Shown here: piece by piece, positions 24,431-31,874 of the stretch
Layout of the letters: each line of letters starts with the position of its first letter
Numbering within the stretch: the stretch's first letter is position 1
DNA from: CAZNUM01 sp964539305
GTDB lineage: Bacteria; Fidelibacterota; Marinisomatia; Marinisomatales; TCS55
Direction of reading: 5' to 3'
Length of the DNA stretch: 34,161 nucleotides
NCBI GenBank assembly: GCA_964539305.1
Contig: CAZIIM010000021.1
Span: forward strand, 1-34,161
Made by a program: the position numbers and the translations under genes
The notes under the pieces: generated by a model
The model's input: the letters and a program-made list of their open reading frames with translations, nothing else
Databases searched by the model: none
What the model was told of the DNA's origin: nothing

Positions 24431-24826
24431 TTAAAATCCGTCGAATTCCCGACGGTTGAATTCCTCCCAGTCCTCTTCAATCCCTTCAAAATCTTCGTAA
24501 TTCTTAATATCGTCCTGATTTTGTTGTTCCTTGTACATTTCCATCTCGGTCTCGTATAAACTAAATGTATCCTTTTTCTTTTCAAATTCGGAGGGATCTA
24601 CATCTTCCTCCTCATCAGGATCCAGACGCTCCACATCCTCACTATATACTTCAACATCGAAAAAGTCCAGGTTCTCCACAATCCCGTTGGTCATCAGGTA
24701 CTCCAGGAAATCCAGAAATTTCCGGTCCTTCAGGTCGGTTTTGCAGTGCTTACAAACCAGGGACTCCTTCAGATCCACCTCTTCTAGAGTGGATTCACAT
24801 ACAGGGCAGATTATTCCTTCTAACAT
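24431..24826 (-). CDS. Acidic zinc-ribbon protein, unknown function
   Basis: The 131-residue protein begins with a four-cysteine zinc ribbon (CPVC at residues 7-10, CKHC at 25-28). A helical stretch (KFLDFLEYLMTNGIVENL) follows, and then a very acidic, probably disordered tail rich in Glu and Asp (DPDEEEDVDPSEFEKKKD). The start at 24826 has a good ribosome binding site (AGAGGA, 9 bases upstream). The acidic tail resembles nucleic-acid-mimic or chaperone-binding tails, but no known family is recognised. It is the first gene of a two-gene operon with DUF3467. Confidence 0.85.
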   Translation of the reverse strand: MLEGIICPVCESTLEEVDLKESLVCKHCKTDLKDRKFLDFLEYLMTNGIVENLDFFDVEVYSEDVERLDPDEEEDVDPSEFEKKKDTFSLYETEMEMYKEQQNQDDIKNYEDFEGIEEDWEEFNRREFDGF

Positions 24827-24853
24827 TAATTTTTTCCTCTGAAATCGGACGAG

Positions 24854-24882
24854 AATATAATTGGGGGTATTGCCCCCGTCAA
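24854..24882 (-). promoter_or_regulatory. Strong sigma-70-like promoter of the zinc-ribbon/DUF3467 operon, with a palindrome in its spacer
   Basis: On the minus strand TTGACG (24877-24882) and TATATT (24854-24859) are separated by exactly 17 bases, a near-consensus pair. The start point would be about 20 bases before the ATG at 24826. Overlapping the spacer and the -35 edge is the perfect inverted repeat GGGGG-CAATA-CCCCC (24863-24877), which could be a repressor operator or an end hairpin for the upstream glmU-like transcript. Confidence 0.6.
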
Positions 24883-24889
24883 CACCTTT

Positions 24890-26089
24890 TCAACGCTTAT
24901 TAAAGATATCTTTCAGGACCTGTTTTTCCACCTCCGTCATGAATTTTCCCCTTCTCTCCATCACCACTTTGGCCGTATCCCTGAATTTTTCCCAGTTAAA
25001 AACATGGTGTTTCCCGTGGATAAACCAGGTGAAAGGCCGCAATGTTTTTGGCGGGAACCCGGGGGTGGCAATCATGCAGCCCGGCCCCAGAACAGAGCCC
25101 GTATTCAGGACCGTCCCGATCGCTGTTTTAACATGATCCCCAATGAAACTACCCACATGCAGCGATCCTGTATTAACGGCCCTGTCGCCGACCTGAACCA
25201 CAACCGGATGATAATTATTCTTCAAATTGCTGGTGGTGGTGCCGGCTCCCAGATTAACCCATTCCCCCACAAAAGAATCTCCCAGGTAGCCATAGTGAAC
25301 CTTATTGGAAAAGCCCTGAAAAATGACATGGGCCACTTCGCCACCAAGCTTGGTAAACGGTCCCACTGCCGATTCCGACACATGCGTCATTGGTTTAATC
25401 ACCGAACCGTTCCCGATAAAAACCGGGCCTTCCAGATAAGCCAGTGATTCAATTTTCACGTGGTGATCAACAATCACCGGCCCGTGGGTAGCATCCAAAA
25501 CGGCGCCGGGCGACAGGGTCACATCTTCCCCAAGGAGAATGGATTCAGGATTTACCAGATGAACCCCCTGTACCGTTTCTGTCGCTCCACCGTTAAAACG
25601 CTTTGAATCCGACTGAATGATGGCGGGCATGGCTTCCAGTATTTCCCACAGGTAGCGATAATGGGCAGTTTCCAGGTTCCGTTCAGGGAGATTGGAAGGC
25701 GCTGCCCCTTTCACCGGTCCACCTGCTTCAAGCCATTGAGTAGCCGCTTCTTCGGAGAGGTTCGCCCCGACAATGGTTTCGTCCTGCCGATAAACCGCCG
25801 ATCCATTCCGGAGGATTTGCTCCACCTCTTCCTGTTTCCACAGTACATTTCCCAGTAGCCAGATCCCTTCGCTGAGTTCCGATGGATTGACCGTCAAACC
25901 GGGATGCTTTTCCCGACACAGGGCTTCCAGCTCCGGGCGAACCAGTAAACACACTTTTTCACTGTGAATCAGAGGGATAATCCGTTCCAGGAAAGTAAAG
26001 GGGCCTGTTCTTAAATCAAAAACGGGGCGTGTCCGGGCTAGGGGATTTAAATTCGCTGCCTGGTGGTTTTCGTAGATGTAAATGTTCAT
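24890..26089 (-). CDS. Alternative GlmU-type sugar-1-phosphate nucleotidyltransferase with left-handed beta-helix
   Basis: The 399-residue protein starts MNIYIYENHQAANLNPLARTRPVFDLRTG, the opening typical of the alternative bacterial GlmU-like family, which lacks the classical LAAGxGTRM signature. Residues about 185-360 show hexapeptide-repeat beta-helix signs (ILLGEDVTLSPGAVLD, VYLEGPVFIGNGSVI-like, GFSNKVHYGYLGDSFVGEWVNLGAGTT, TAIGTVLNTGSVLGPGC). The family is thought to supply UDP-GlcNAc for peptidoglycan and LPS where standard GlmU is absent, but this activity is inferred. It starts inside the end of the upstream gene through a 4-base overlap (ATGA). Confidence 0.85.
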   Translation of the reverse strand: MNIYIYENHQAANLNPLARTRPVFDLRTGPFTFLERIIPLIHSEKVCLLVRPELEALCREKHPGLTVNPSELSEGIWLLGNVLWKQEEVEQILRNGSAVYRQDETIVGANLSEEAATQWLEAGGPVKGAAPSNLPERNLETAHYRYLWEILEAMPAIIQSDSKRFNGGATETVQGVHLVNPESILLGEDVTLSPGAVLDATHGPVIVDHHVKIESLAYLEGPVFIGNGSVIKPMTHVSESAVGPFTKLGGEVAHVIFQGFSNKVHYGYLGDSFVGEWVNLGAGTTTSNLKNNYHPVVVQVGDRAVNTGSLHVGSFIGDHVKTAIGTVLNTGSVLGPGCMIATPGFPPKTLRPFTWFIHGKHHVFNWEKFRDTAKVVMERRGKFMTEVEKQVLKDIFNKR

Positions 26090-26637
26090 TTGATTCCCAA
26101 CAACTGTAATAACTCACGGACACCGGCCTGCAAGGGGTCCGAGTCGTTCATTCGGATCAGGATATTATAATAGCGCTCGGCATATTCGGAATAAAAACCG
26201 ATTCGCAAGGGTGCCTGGACCATGGTCGAAATAACCAGGGCCTCCGGCGAGAATTCCTGATTCAAGTCAAAAATGGCATCGCCCTGAATGGCCTTCAAAT
26301 GGTTCTGCAATTCTTTCAGAGGATAGCCCCATTTATTCAGGTCGGACTCAGAGTACAGCAGAAAATGGTCAAAATCCTCCAGATTGAATAGATTTCCCAC
26401 TTCAGCCCGTCCCACCAGATAAATCCGGATCTTTCGGCCCGGGCCGATGGCATTCCGCAACGACAGTAAAAACCGGCGACTGAAATCAAACTGAAGCCGG
26501 TCCGTCGGCAGCAGCAAAATCAAATGGGAGATGGAACGCCCGTCGGAGGTGAGAGTACCGGTACCGGACGGATGGTGTTTCCGCCACCGTATATTCGTCC
26601 ACCAGAGCAGCAGTTTTGTTTTAGGGGGAAGGGACAT
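26086..26637 (-). CDS. Hypothetical protein coupled to the GlmU-like gene
   Basis: The 183-residue protein starts at ATG 26637 and overlaps the next gene by 4 bases, indicating translational coupling. It has a basic N-terminus, then ISHLILLLPTDRLQFDFSRRF and KIRIYLVGRAEVGN, then DAIFDLNQEFSPEALVIS, VQAPLRIGFYSEYAERYYNILI and a C-terminal VRELLQLLGI. The pattern resembles the Bacteroidota DUF6913 proteins and the fold of family 9 glycosyltransferases without clear catalytic residues. I am not certain of the family. Context with an envelope-sugar enzyme suggests a cell-envelope role. Confidence 0.75.
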   Translation of the reverse strand: MSLPPKTKLLLWWTNIRWRKHHPSGTGTLTSDGRSISHLILLLPTDRLQFDFSRRFLLSLRNAIGPGRKIRIYLVGRAEVGNLFNLEDFDHFLLYSESDLNKWGYPLKELQNHLKAIQGDAIFDLNQEFSPEALVISTMVQAPLRIGFYSEYAERYYNILIRMNDSDPLQAGVRELLQLLGIK

Positions 26638-26729
26638 GATGTACTAAGGGAACCATTTCATTTTTCTTCCTGTTATTACGGGATACGAAAATAGTATTAA
26701 CTTCGCCAGTTCTTAAAAGGATAAAATCA

Positions 26730-27470
26730 GTGAGTGTAGGAAAAAAAATCTTGTGGGGAAGTCTGGGCTGGGTCCTGGGGGGACCCATTGGAGCAATCAT
26801 CGGTTACAGTTTAGCCCAGATGTCCGACATCCAGCAGGCCCGGGGCGGCGGTTACACCAGTTTTCAGGCACGGACTTATCCGCAGACGCAGCCGGGTGAT
26901 TTCATCGTCTCCCTGCTGGTCCTGTTTGCGGCCGTCATGAAATCTGATCGTGAATTAAAACGGTCGGAACTGGAGTACGTTAAGCGCTTCCTGTTAAAAC
27001 AGTTCAGTGCCCAGCAGGTGCAGGATTTTTTAATTTTCTTTAAGGATATTCTAAAACAGGATTATCCCCTGAAAGATGTCTGCCGCCAGATTCAGCGCTC
27101 CATGGACCACCCCAGCCGCCTGGAACTGATTCACGTCCTTTTCGGCCTTTCCCAGGCGGACGGCCATATCCATCAGAATGAAATCCGTACCATTCAAACC
27201 ATCGCCCGGTATTTAAATATTAATCCACAGGATTTTGACTCGATCAAGGCCATGTTTGTAAAGGATTCCACCACCGCCTACAAAATCCTGGGAATCGACC
27301 CGGGAGCCTCGGATCAGGAAATTAAGCGGGCCTACCGGAAAATGGCCTCCAAGTATCACCCGGATAAAGTGAGTCATTTAGGGGAGGACTTGCAACGACT
27401 GGCGGAAGAAAAATTCAAATCGGTGAATGAAGCTTTCCAGACGATTAAACAGGAACGGGGGTTTGCGTGA
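26730..27470 (+). CDS. DjlA-like co-chaperone: TerB-like domain plus C-terminal J-domain
   Basis: The 246-residue protein starts at GTG 26730 with AAAAGG (26715-26720) upstream. The N-terminal segment WGSLGWVLGGPIGAIIGYSLA is a glycine-rich hydrophobic anchor. Residues about 55-170 form a helical TerB/DjlA-type domain (FIVSLLVLFAAVMKSD, LLKQFSA, LFGLSQADGHIHQNE). Residues 180-245 are a J-domain with AYKILGIDPGASDQEIKRAYR and the HPD triad in KYHPDKVS. DjlA-type proteins anchor at the inner membrane and stimulate DnaK. The stop overlaps the GTG start of the mutase gene (GTGA), so the two proteins are probably made together. Confidence 0.92.
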   Translation: MSVGKKILWGSLGWVLGGPIGAIIGYSLAQMSDIQQARGGGYTSFQARTYPQTQPGDFIVSLLVLFAAVMKSDRELKRSELEYVKRFLLKQFSAQQVQDFLIFFKDILKQDYPLKDVCRQIQRSMDHPSRLELIHVLFGLSQADGHIHQNEIRTIQTIARYLNINPQDFDSIKAMFVKDSTTAYKILGIDPGASDQEIKRAYRKMASKYHPDKVSHLGEDLQRLAEEKFKSVNEAFQTIKQERGFA

Positions 27471-28963
27471 AAAAGGGGGAAAAACCGGGTTCCTACCCTT
27501 TTACCCGGGGTATTTACCCCGAAATGTACCGTCAGAAACTCTGGACGATGCGCCAGTATTCCGGTTTTACCTCCGCCCGGGAATCCAATCAGCGTTACCT
27601 GTATTTATTGAGTAAAGGGGTTACGGGTCTTTCCGTGGCCTTCGACCTCCCCACCCAGATCGGCTATGACTCGGATCATCCCATGGCGGAAGGGGAGGTG
27701 GGAAAAGTGGGCGTCCCCATTTCATCCATTAAGGACATGGAGGTTCTTTTCGACGCCATCCCCCTGGATCAGGTTTCCACCTCCATGACCATCAACGCCA
27801 CTGCCGCAATCCTGCTGGGAATGTACATTGTAACGGCCGAGAACAAAGGGATTCACACGGGTAAACTGCGAGGGACGGTCCAGAACGACATTCTGAAAGA
27901 ATACATTGCCCGCGGCACGTACATTTATCCACCGGAACCTTCGCTCCGGCTGGTGACAGATGTTTTCGATTTCTGCCATTCTCACGTCCCGAAATGGAAT
28001 ACTATTTCCATTTCCGGCTACCATATCCGTGAAGCGGGCAGCACGGCCGCCCAGGAGCTGGCCTTTACCTTTGCCAATGGGATTGCCTACGTGCAGGCTG
28101 CCATGGATCGGGGTATGAAGGTGGATGAATTCGGAACACGCCTTTCTTTTTTCTTTAATGCCCACAACGGATTTCTCACTGAAGTGGCCAAGTTCCGGGC
28201 CGCCCGCCGCCTGTGGGCCACCATCATGAAAGAACGCTTTAAAGCCACCAATCCCAAGGCCATGATGTGCCGCTTCCATGTTCAGACCGGCGGATCCACC
28301 CTTACCGCCCAGCAGGTGAAAAATAACATCGTCCGGACCACTGTTCAGGCCCTTTCCGCTGTCCTGGGGGGAACCCAGTCTCTCCACACCAATGCCTACG
28401 ACGAAGCGCTGGCCTTACCCACCCGGGAATCCGTAACCCTGGCTCTCAGGACACAGCAGATCCTGGCCCTTGAGACCGGTGTAGCGGAGTTTGTAGATCC
28501 CTTTGGCGGCAGTGAAGTGGTGGAGTCTCTCACGGATGCCCTTGAAGCGGAGGCAAAAGAAATCATTGCCAAAATCGATTCCCTGGGGGGAGCAGTGGAG
28601 GCGATTGAAACACACTGGGTCCAGGATGAAATTGCCCGCAGTGCCTATCACTACCAGCAGAAAATCGATTCAGGAGAGCAAATCATTGTGGGTGTGAATC
28701 AATACCAGGAGGAAGAAGATCTCCAACCCGAGCTGCAGACGATCGACCCCCAGGTGGTCCAGGCCCAGGTTCAGGCGGTGAAAGCATTTAAGCAAGAACG
28801 AAACAATGATCAGGTACAGGAACGCTTGAAAGACCTGAAGGAGCGGGCTGAAGGAACGGATAATCTGATCCCCTCCATCATTGAATGTATCCGGGCCGAA
28901 TGCACCCTGGGAGAAATTGCAGATACCCTCCGGTCTGTTTTCGGCGAATATCACACCCTTTAA
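27467..28963 (+). CDS. Methylmalonyl-CoA mutase family, large subunit (catalytic barrel only)
   Basis: The 498-residue protein begins at GTG 27467. It shows the acyl-CoA mutase barrel: RQYSGFTSARESNQRYLYLL, GLSVAFDLPTQIGYDSDHP, EGEVGKVGVPISS, STSMTINATAAILL, RGTVQNDILKEYIARGTYI, ISGYHIREAGSTAAQELAF and GGTQSLHTNAYDEALALPT. The substrate-site Tyr in RQYSGF is the methylmalonyl-CoA type; isobutyryl-CoA mutases have Phe. The C-terminal cobalamin-binding domain is absent, so a separate small subunit must carry B12; it is not in this window. It interconverts methylmalonyl-CoA and succinyl-CoA, or a related branched acyl-CoA. It is coupled to a J-domain gene. Confidence 0.92.
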   Translation: MKKGEKPGSYPFTRGIYPEMYRQKLWTMRQYSGFTSARESNQRYLYLLSKGVTGLSVAFDLPTQIGYDSDHPMAEGEVGKVGVPISSIKDMEVLFDAIPLDQVSTSMTINATAAILLGMYIVTAENKGIHTGKLRGTVQNDILKEYIARGTYIYPPEPSLRLVTDVFDFCHSHVPKWNTISISGYHIREAGSTAAQELAFTFANGIAYVQAAMDRGMKVDEFGTRLSFFFNAHNGFLTEVAKFRAARRLWATIMKERFKATNPKAMMCRFHVQTGGSTLTAQQVKNNIVRTTVQALSAVLGGTQSLHTNAYDEALALPTRESVTLALRTQQILALETGVAEFVDPFGGSEVVESLTDALEAEAKEIIAKIDSLGGAVEAIETHWVQDEIARSAYHYQQKIDSGEQIIVGVNQYQEEEDLQPELQTIDPQVVQAQVQAVKAFKQERNNDQVQERLKDLKERAEGTDNLIPSIIECIRAECTLGEIADTLRSVFGEYHTL

Positions 28964-28967
28964 TCCG

Positions 28968-28988
28968 CCAGATCAATAATCTGGTTTT
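28968..28988 (+). terminator. Probable terminator after the mutase gene
   Basis: CCAGAT (28968-28973) and ATCTGG (28979-28984) form a 6-bp stem with loop CAATA, followed by TTTT and a pyrimidine run. It begins 5 bases after the mutase stop. The stem is short, so efficiency is uncertain. Confidence 0.5.
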
Positions 28989-29029
28989 CTCTAATTTTCC
29001 CGGCGCCGTAAACTCCACCCCCTGTATCT

Positions 29030-29072
29030 CCCGTTCCGATTTAAAATAAGGAACATCCGTGCCCGGAACGGG
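29030..29072 (+). repeat. Perfect 9-bp inverted repeat before the LysM lipoprotein gene
   Basis: CCCGTTCCG (29030-29038) and CGGAACGGG (29064-29072) are exact reverse complements 25 bases apart, 45 bases before the LysM gene start. It may be an operator or a hairpin in the leader. Confidence 0.5.
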
Positions 29073-29117
29073 TAAAGAAAGGTACCATTAACTTTACACA
29101 ATAAAGGAATTGCACCC

Positions 29118-29909
29118 ATGAAAAACGGTATTTTAGCCAGCATTCTGACCGTATTTCTGGTTTCTTGCGGTAAACAGACCGCCCCTCCTATTACAACCGA
29201 TTCTGAAATCGAAGACACGGCCGTGAAAAATACCAGTTCCCGGCTGGACCTGCCGGAAAACGCCACGCCGGAAATCACGCCGGTGGCTGAATCTCCCGGA
29301 GAGCCTGTTTCAATCGAAGTCACGGAAACAGACGAGGAACCGGCCTCAGCAGTACCAGCTCCAGGTCCCGAGGTCCGTACCTCGGAAAAAATCGCAGAAC
29401 CCGATACCCCGGTAAAAACCAGAGCTACCGTTAACCGGGAGAAAACCTCTCCCCCGGAGCAGACGCTGGTAACCGAATTTCCCGGAAAGGAACTGGAGGT
29501 GGAACCGAATCCCCTCTTTCCTGAAACAGCCTGGGACCGCTACATGATCCTGCCGGGGGATTATCTGATTAAAATCGCCAAAAAGGAGTACGACGATTTC
29601 AGTATGTGGCGTAAAATTTACGAGTGGAACCGGACTGAAATCGGAGAAAACCCCAACCTGATTTACCCTTACCATTTCCTGAAACTATTGAAGGACCGTC
29701 TTCTGGTGAAGGAAGCTACACCCCAGTATTTCACCTACTCAATTCAGCCGGGGGATAATCTCTGGAACATTGCGGAAAAACAGTACGGCGACCCGAAAGC
29801 CTGGATTATCCTGTTGAAAGACAACCAGGATCTACTTCAGAAATCCAACGGTCTGTTAAAACCGGGGAGTACTTTACAACTCAGGGAGCAGTTGGACCCC
29901 CGGGCCTGA
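29118..29909 (+). CDS. LysM-repeat lipoprotein
   Basis: ATG 29118 follows AAAGGA at 29103-29108. The 263-residue product has a lipoprotein signal (ILASILTVFLVSC, lipid Cys17). A long Pro/Glu/Thr-rich linker (residues about 25-130) may span the periplasm. Two LysM domains follow near residues 140-190 (DRYMILPGDYLIKIAKKEY) and 200-255 (YTYSI-like YFTYSIQPGDNLWNIAEKQYG). LysM binds peptidoglycan, so the protein would tether the membrane to the cell wall or assist wall remodelling. No catalytic domain is seen. It is 10 bases upstream of the biotin ligase gene, and the two are probably co-transcribed. Confidence 0.92.
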   Translation: MKNGILASILTVFLVSCGKQTAPPITTDSEIEDTAVKNTSSRLDLPENATPEITPVAESPGEPVSIEVTETDEEPASAVPAPGPEVRTSEKIAEPDTPVKTRATVNREKTSPPEQTLVTEFPGKELEVEPNPLFPETAWDRYMILPGDYLIKIAKKEYDDFSMWRKIYEWNRTEIGENPNLIYPYHFLKLLKDRLLVKEATPQYFTYSIQPGDNLWNIAEKQYGDPKAWIILLKDNQDLLQKSNGLLKPGSTLQLREQLDPRA

Positions 29910-29919
29910 TACGGAACGC

Positions 29920-30705
29920 TTGTTTTCCCGGTCCCTCTTTCAGCACTATCTTCAGACCCGGACCTTGGGATGGAAACTCGACTACGTTCAGGAAATCGGT
30001 TCCACCAATACCCGGGCCTGGGAATTAGTCGCATCGGGTGCGCCCGATGGGACAGTGGTTTTAACAGACAACCAGACTGCCGGTCGGGGACGGGGAAAGC
30101 ATCCATGGTGGTCGGTCTCCGGAAAGAGTTTGACCTTTTCCGTTATTCTCAAACCGAATACTCCGGTGCAGGCAACAGGATGGTTTTCTCTCCTTGCAGG
30201 GGTGACCGTGGCTGAATCACTGGCAGAGCGGAAACTTCCGGTCCGCCTGAAGTGGCCAAACGATATCCTTCTGGAAGGGAAAAAATTGGGGGGAATCCTT
30301 TGTGAAACACGGGTCCAGGGTGAAACAATCCAGGCAGCTGTCATCGGCATTGGTTTGAATGTGAATGAATCAAAGGAGGAATTCGGGGCGCTGGACCTGT
30401 CAAATGCCACCTCCTTCTTCTGCTTTACAGACCATCCCTTTTCGCGGGAGGCAATTCTGGGGGAAATTCTGAACCGGTTGGAAACGGACCTGAATCGTTT
30501 CTACCAATCTGGCCCTCACGCGATTCAAAAACGCTGGTTGGCGTACTGCAGCCACCTCCACCAAACGGTGACAGCAAAACGGGGATCGGAAACCCTCCGG
30601 GGAGTGTTTACCGGCCTGGGACCCCAAGGGGAGGCTCAGATTGAAATCGATGGGGAAAAAGTCTTTTTCAACGCAGGGGAAATCCGTACCCTCTCCGCCG
30701 GTTAA
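29920..30705 (+). CDS. birA: Biotin-[acetyl-CoA-carboxylase] ligase, monofunctional
   Basis: The 261-residue protein starts at TTG 29920. Catalytic motifs are complete: EIGSTNTRAWEL, TAGRGRGKHPWWS (biotinyl-AMP loop), RLKWPNDILLEGKKLGGIL and IGIGLNVN. The usual C-terminal SH3-like domain follows (GSETLRGVFTGLGPQGEAQI). The N-terminal DNA-binding domain of E. coli BirA is absent, so this is a group I ligase that attaches biotin to carrier proteins without acting as repressor. It would serve the carboxylase whose carboxyltransferase is encoded elsewhere in this window. Its TAA stop overlaps the stop of the convergent transporter gene. Confidence 0.93.
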   Translation: MFSRSLFQHYLQTRTLGWKLDYVQEIGSTNTRAWELVASGAPDGTVVLTDNQTAGRGRGKHPWWSVSGKSLTFSVILKPNTPVQATGWFSLLAGVTVAESLAERKLPVRLKWPNDILLEGKKLGGILCETRVQGETIQAAVIGIGLNVNESKEEFGALDLSNATSFFCFTDHPFSREAILGEILNRLETDLNRFYQSGPHAIQKRWLAYCSHLHQTVTAKRGSETLRGVFTGLGPQGEAQIEIDGEKVFFNAGEIRTLSAG

Positions 30706-30714
30706 AACCGGTGG
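30695..30714. terminator. Hairpin containing both stop codons of convergent birA and the CDF gene
   Basis: CCGCCGGTT (30695-30703) pairs with AACCGGTGG (30706-30714), one G-U pair, with the loop holding TTAAAA. Both stop codons lie in the loop region. There is no T-tract, so termination is plausible only by position. Confidence 0.4.
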
Positions 30715-31874
30715 ATGGGCGATACTTTTATCTGGACTTCAAACCCGGGAAACGCTTTTTCAAGACTGGCTTCAATTTCCTTGCAGCACGCCACCACCTG
30801 GGCCTGGGAAAGATTGGCCTTCAGGTTGATTCCAAACAGAATGACGTTGTGTTCCTCCGTTTCCACAATCCGGACGTCGTGAATATTGATGACCCGCTCG
30901 TCCTGAAGCCAGTGTTCAGCAATAAATTCATTCACCTTCCGCACCAGGGGGCTGCCCGGTTTCACCGGATCAATGTGGACCGTCGGTTCCACGTTTAAAA
31001 TCGAGCTCAGTTTCGCCTCAACATTCTCAGAAATGTCGTGGGCCCGGTCGGTCGATTCCTCCGAATCAATCTCCACATGAATGCTGACGAATTTATCGTG
31101 ACCATAACTGTGAATAATGATGTCATGGGCTCCCAGAACGCCCTCCACTTCCATGACGGTTTGACGGATCCGTTCCACATCCTCGAAGGTGGGAGGTTTA
31201 CCGATCAGATCGTCCACGGCACCCCGGGCTACGGACCAACCGGTGTAAATTAAAAACAGGGCTACGCCCAGACCGGCCCAGCCGTCCACACTGTTGTAAC
31301 CGTACTTTCCTGCAATCATGGCCACCAGGACCAGGAGGCTGGACAGGGCATCGGAACGGTGGTGCCACGCATCGGCATGGAGGGTACCGGAGGCAATTTT
31401 TACGGAAAGAAATGTGGCATAGCGGGCTGTTAATTCCTTCACCAGAATCGTGAGGGCGATTACGCCGATCATCCAGGCGCTGGGATGGATAACCTCCGGG
31501 TTCATGATCCGCTTCACGGAGGCTTTAATAAATTCAATTCCTGCCACGGTCAACAGCACGGCAATAATCAGGGTGGCAATGTACTCAGCCCGGCCGTGAC
31601 CGTAGGGGTGTTCATAATCGGCCGGCTTATCCGCTTCATTGAACCCCCACACAACCACAATGGAGGAGACCACATCCGACAGGGTGTGAATTGCATCGGC
31701 AATGACGCTGATGGATCCGGCCAGGAGTCCAATGGCAAATTTGACCAGAAACAGGACTCCGTTCACCCAGATGGAGATAAATCCCTGGAATTTTCCGATC
31801 CGGCTGCGGAAAGTGGCTGACATTTCGCGGGTGTCAGGGATGAAATAATTCGTAAAAGTTTCGAACAGACTCAT
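30702..31874 (-). CDS. Cation diffusion facilitator (CDF) metal transporter
   Basis: The 390-residue protein has six predicted membrane helices and the CDF metal sites: ADAIHTLSDVVSS in helix 2 and LHADAWHHRSDALSS in helix 5, with HPYGHGRAEYIATL between. The long cytoplasmic C-terminus contains ferredoxin-like folds (VEGVLGAHDIIIHSYGHDKF, SIHVEID, and a second similar region near VINIHDVRIVE). CDF proteins export Zn, Fe, Mn or Co in exchange for protons; the metal cannot be fixed here. The C-terminal region is longer than the usual single domain. Its start overlaps the asparaginase stop by 4 bases (ATGA), so the two are coupled. Confidence 0.92.
   Translation of the reverse strand: MSLFETFTNYFIPDTREMSATFRSRIGKFQGFISIWVNGVLFLVKFAIGLLAGSISVIADAIHTLSDVVSSIVVVWGFNEADKPADYEHPYGHGRAEYIATLIIAVLLTVAGIEFIKASVKRIMNPEVIHPSAWMIGVIALTILVKELTARYATFLSVKIASGTLHADAWHHRSDALSSLLVLVAMIAGKYGYNSVDGWAGLGVALFLIYTGWSVARGAVDDLIGKPPTFEDVERIRQTVMEVEGVLGAHDIIIHSYGHDKFVSIHVEIDSEESTDRAHDISENVEAKLSSILNVEPTVHIDPVKPGSPLVRKVNEFIAEHWLQDERVINIHDVRIVETEEHNVILFGINLKANLSQAQVVACCKEIEASLEKAFPGFEVQIKVSPIHRF

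Noticed and set aside
27722..28387. A 221-codon minus-strand open frame
   Set aside because: It is fully antisense to the mutase gene, and its protein has no recognisable motif; long shadow frames are common in this base composition.
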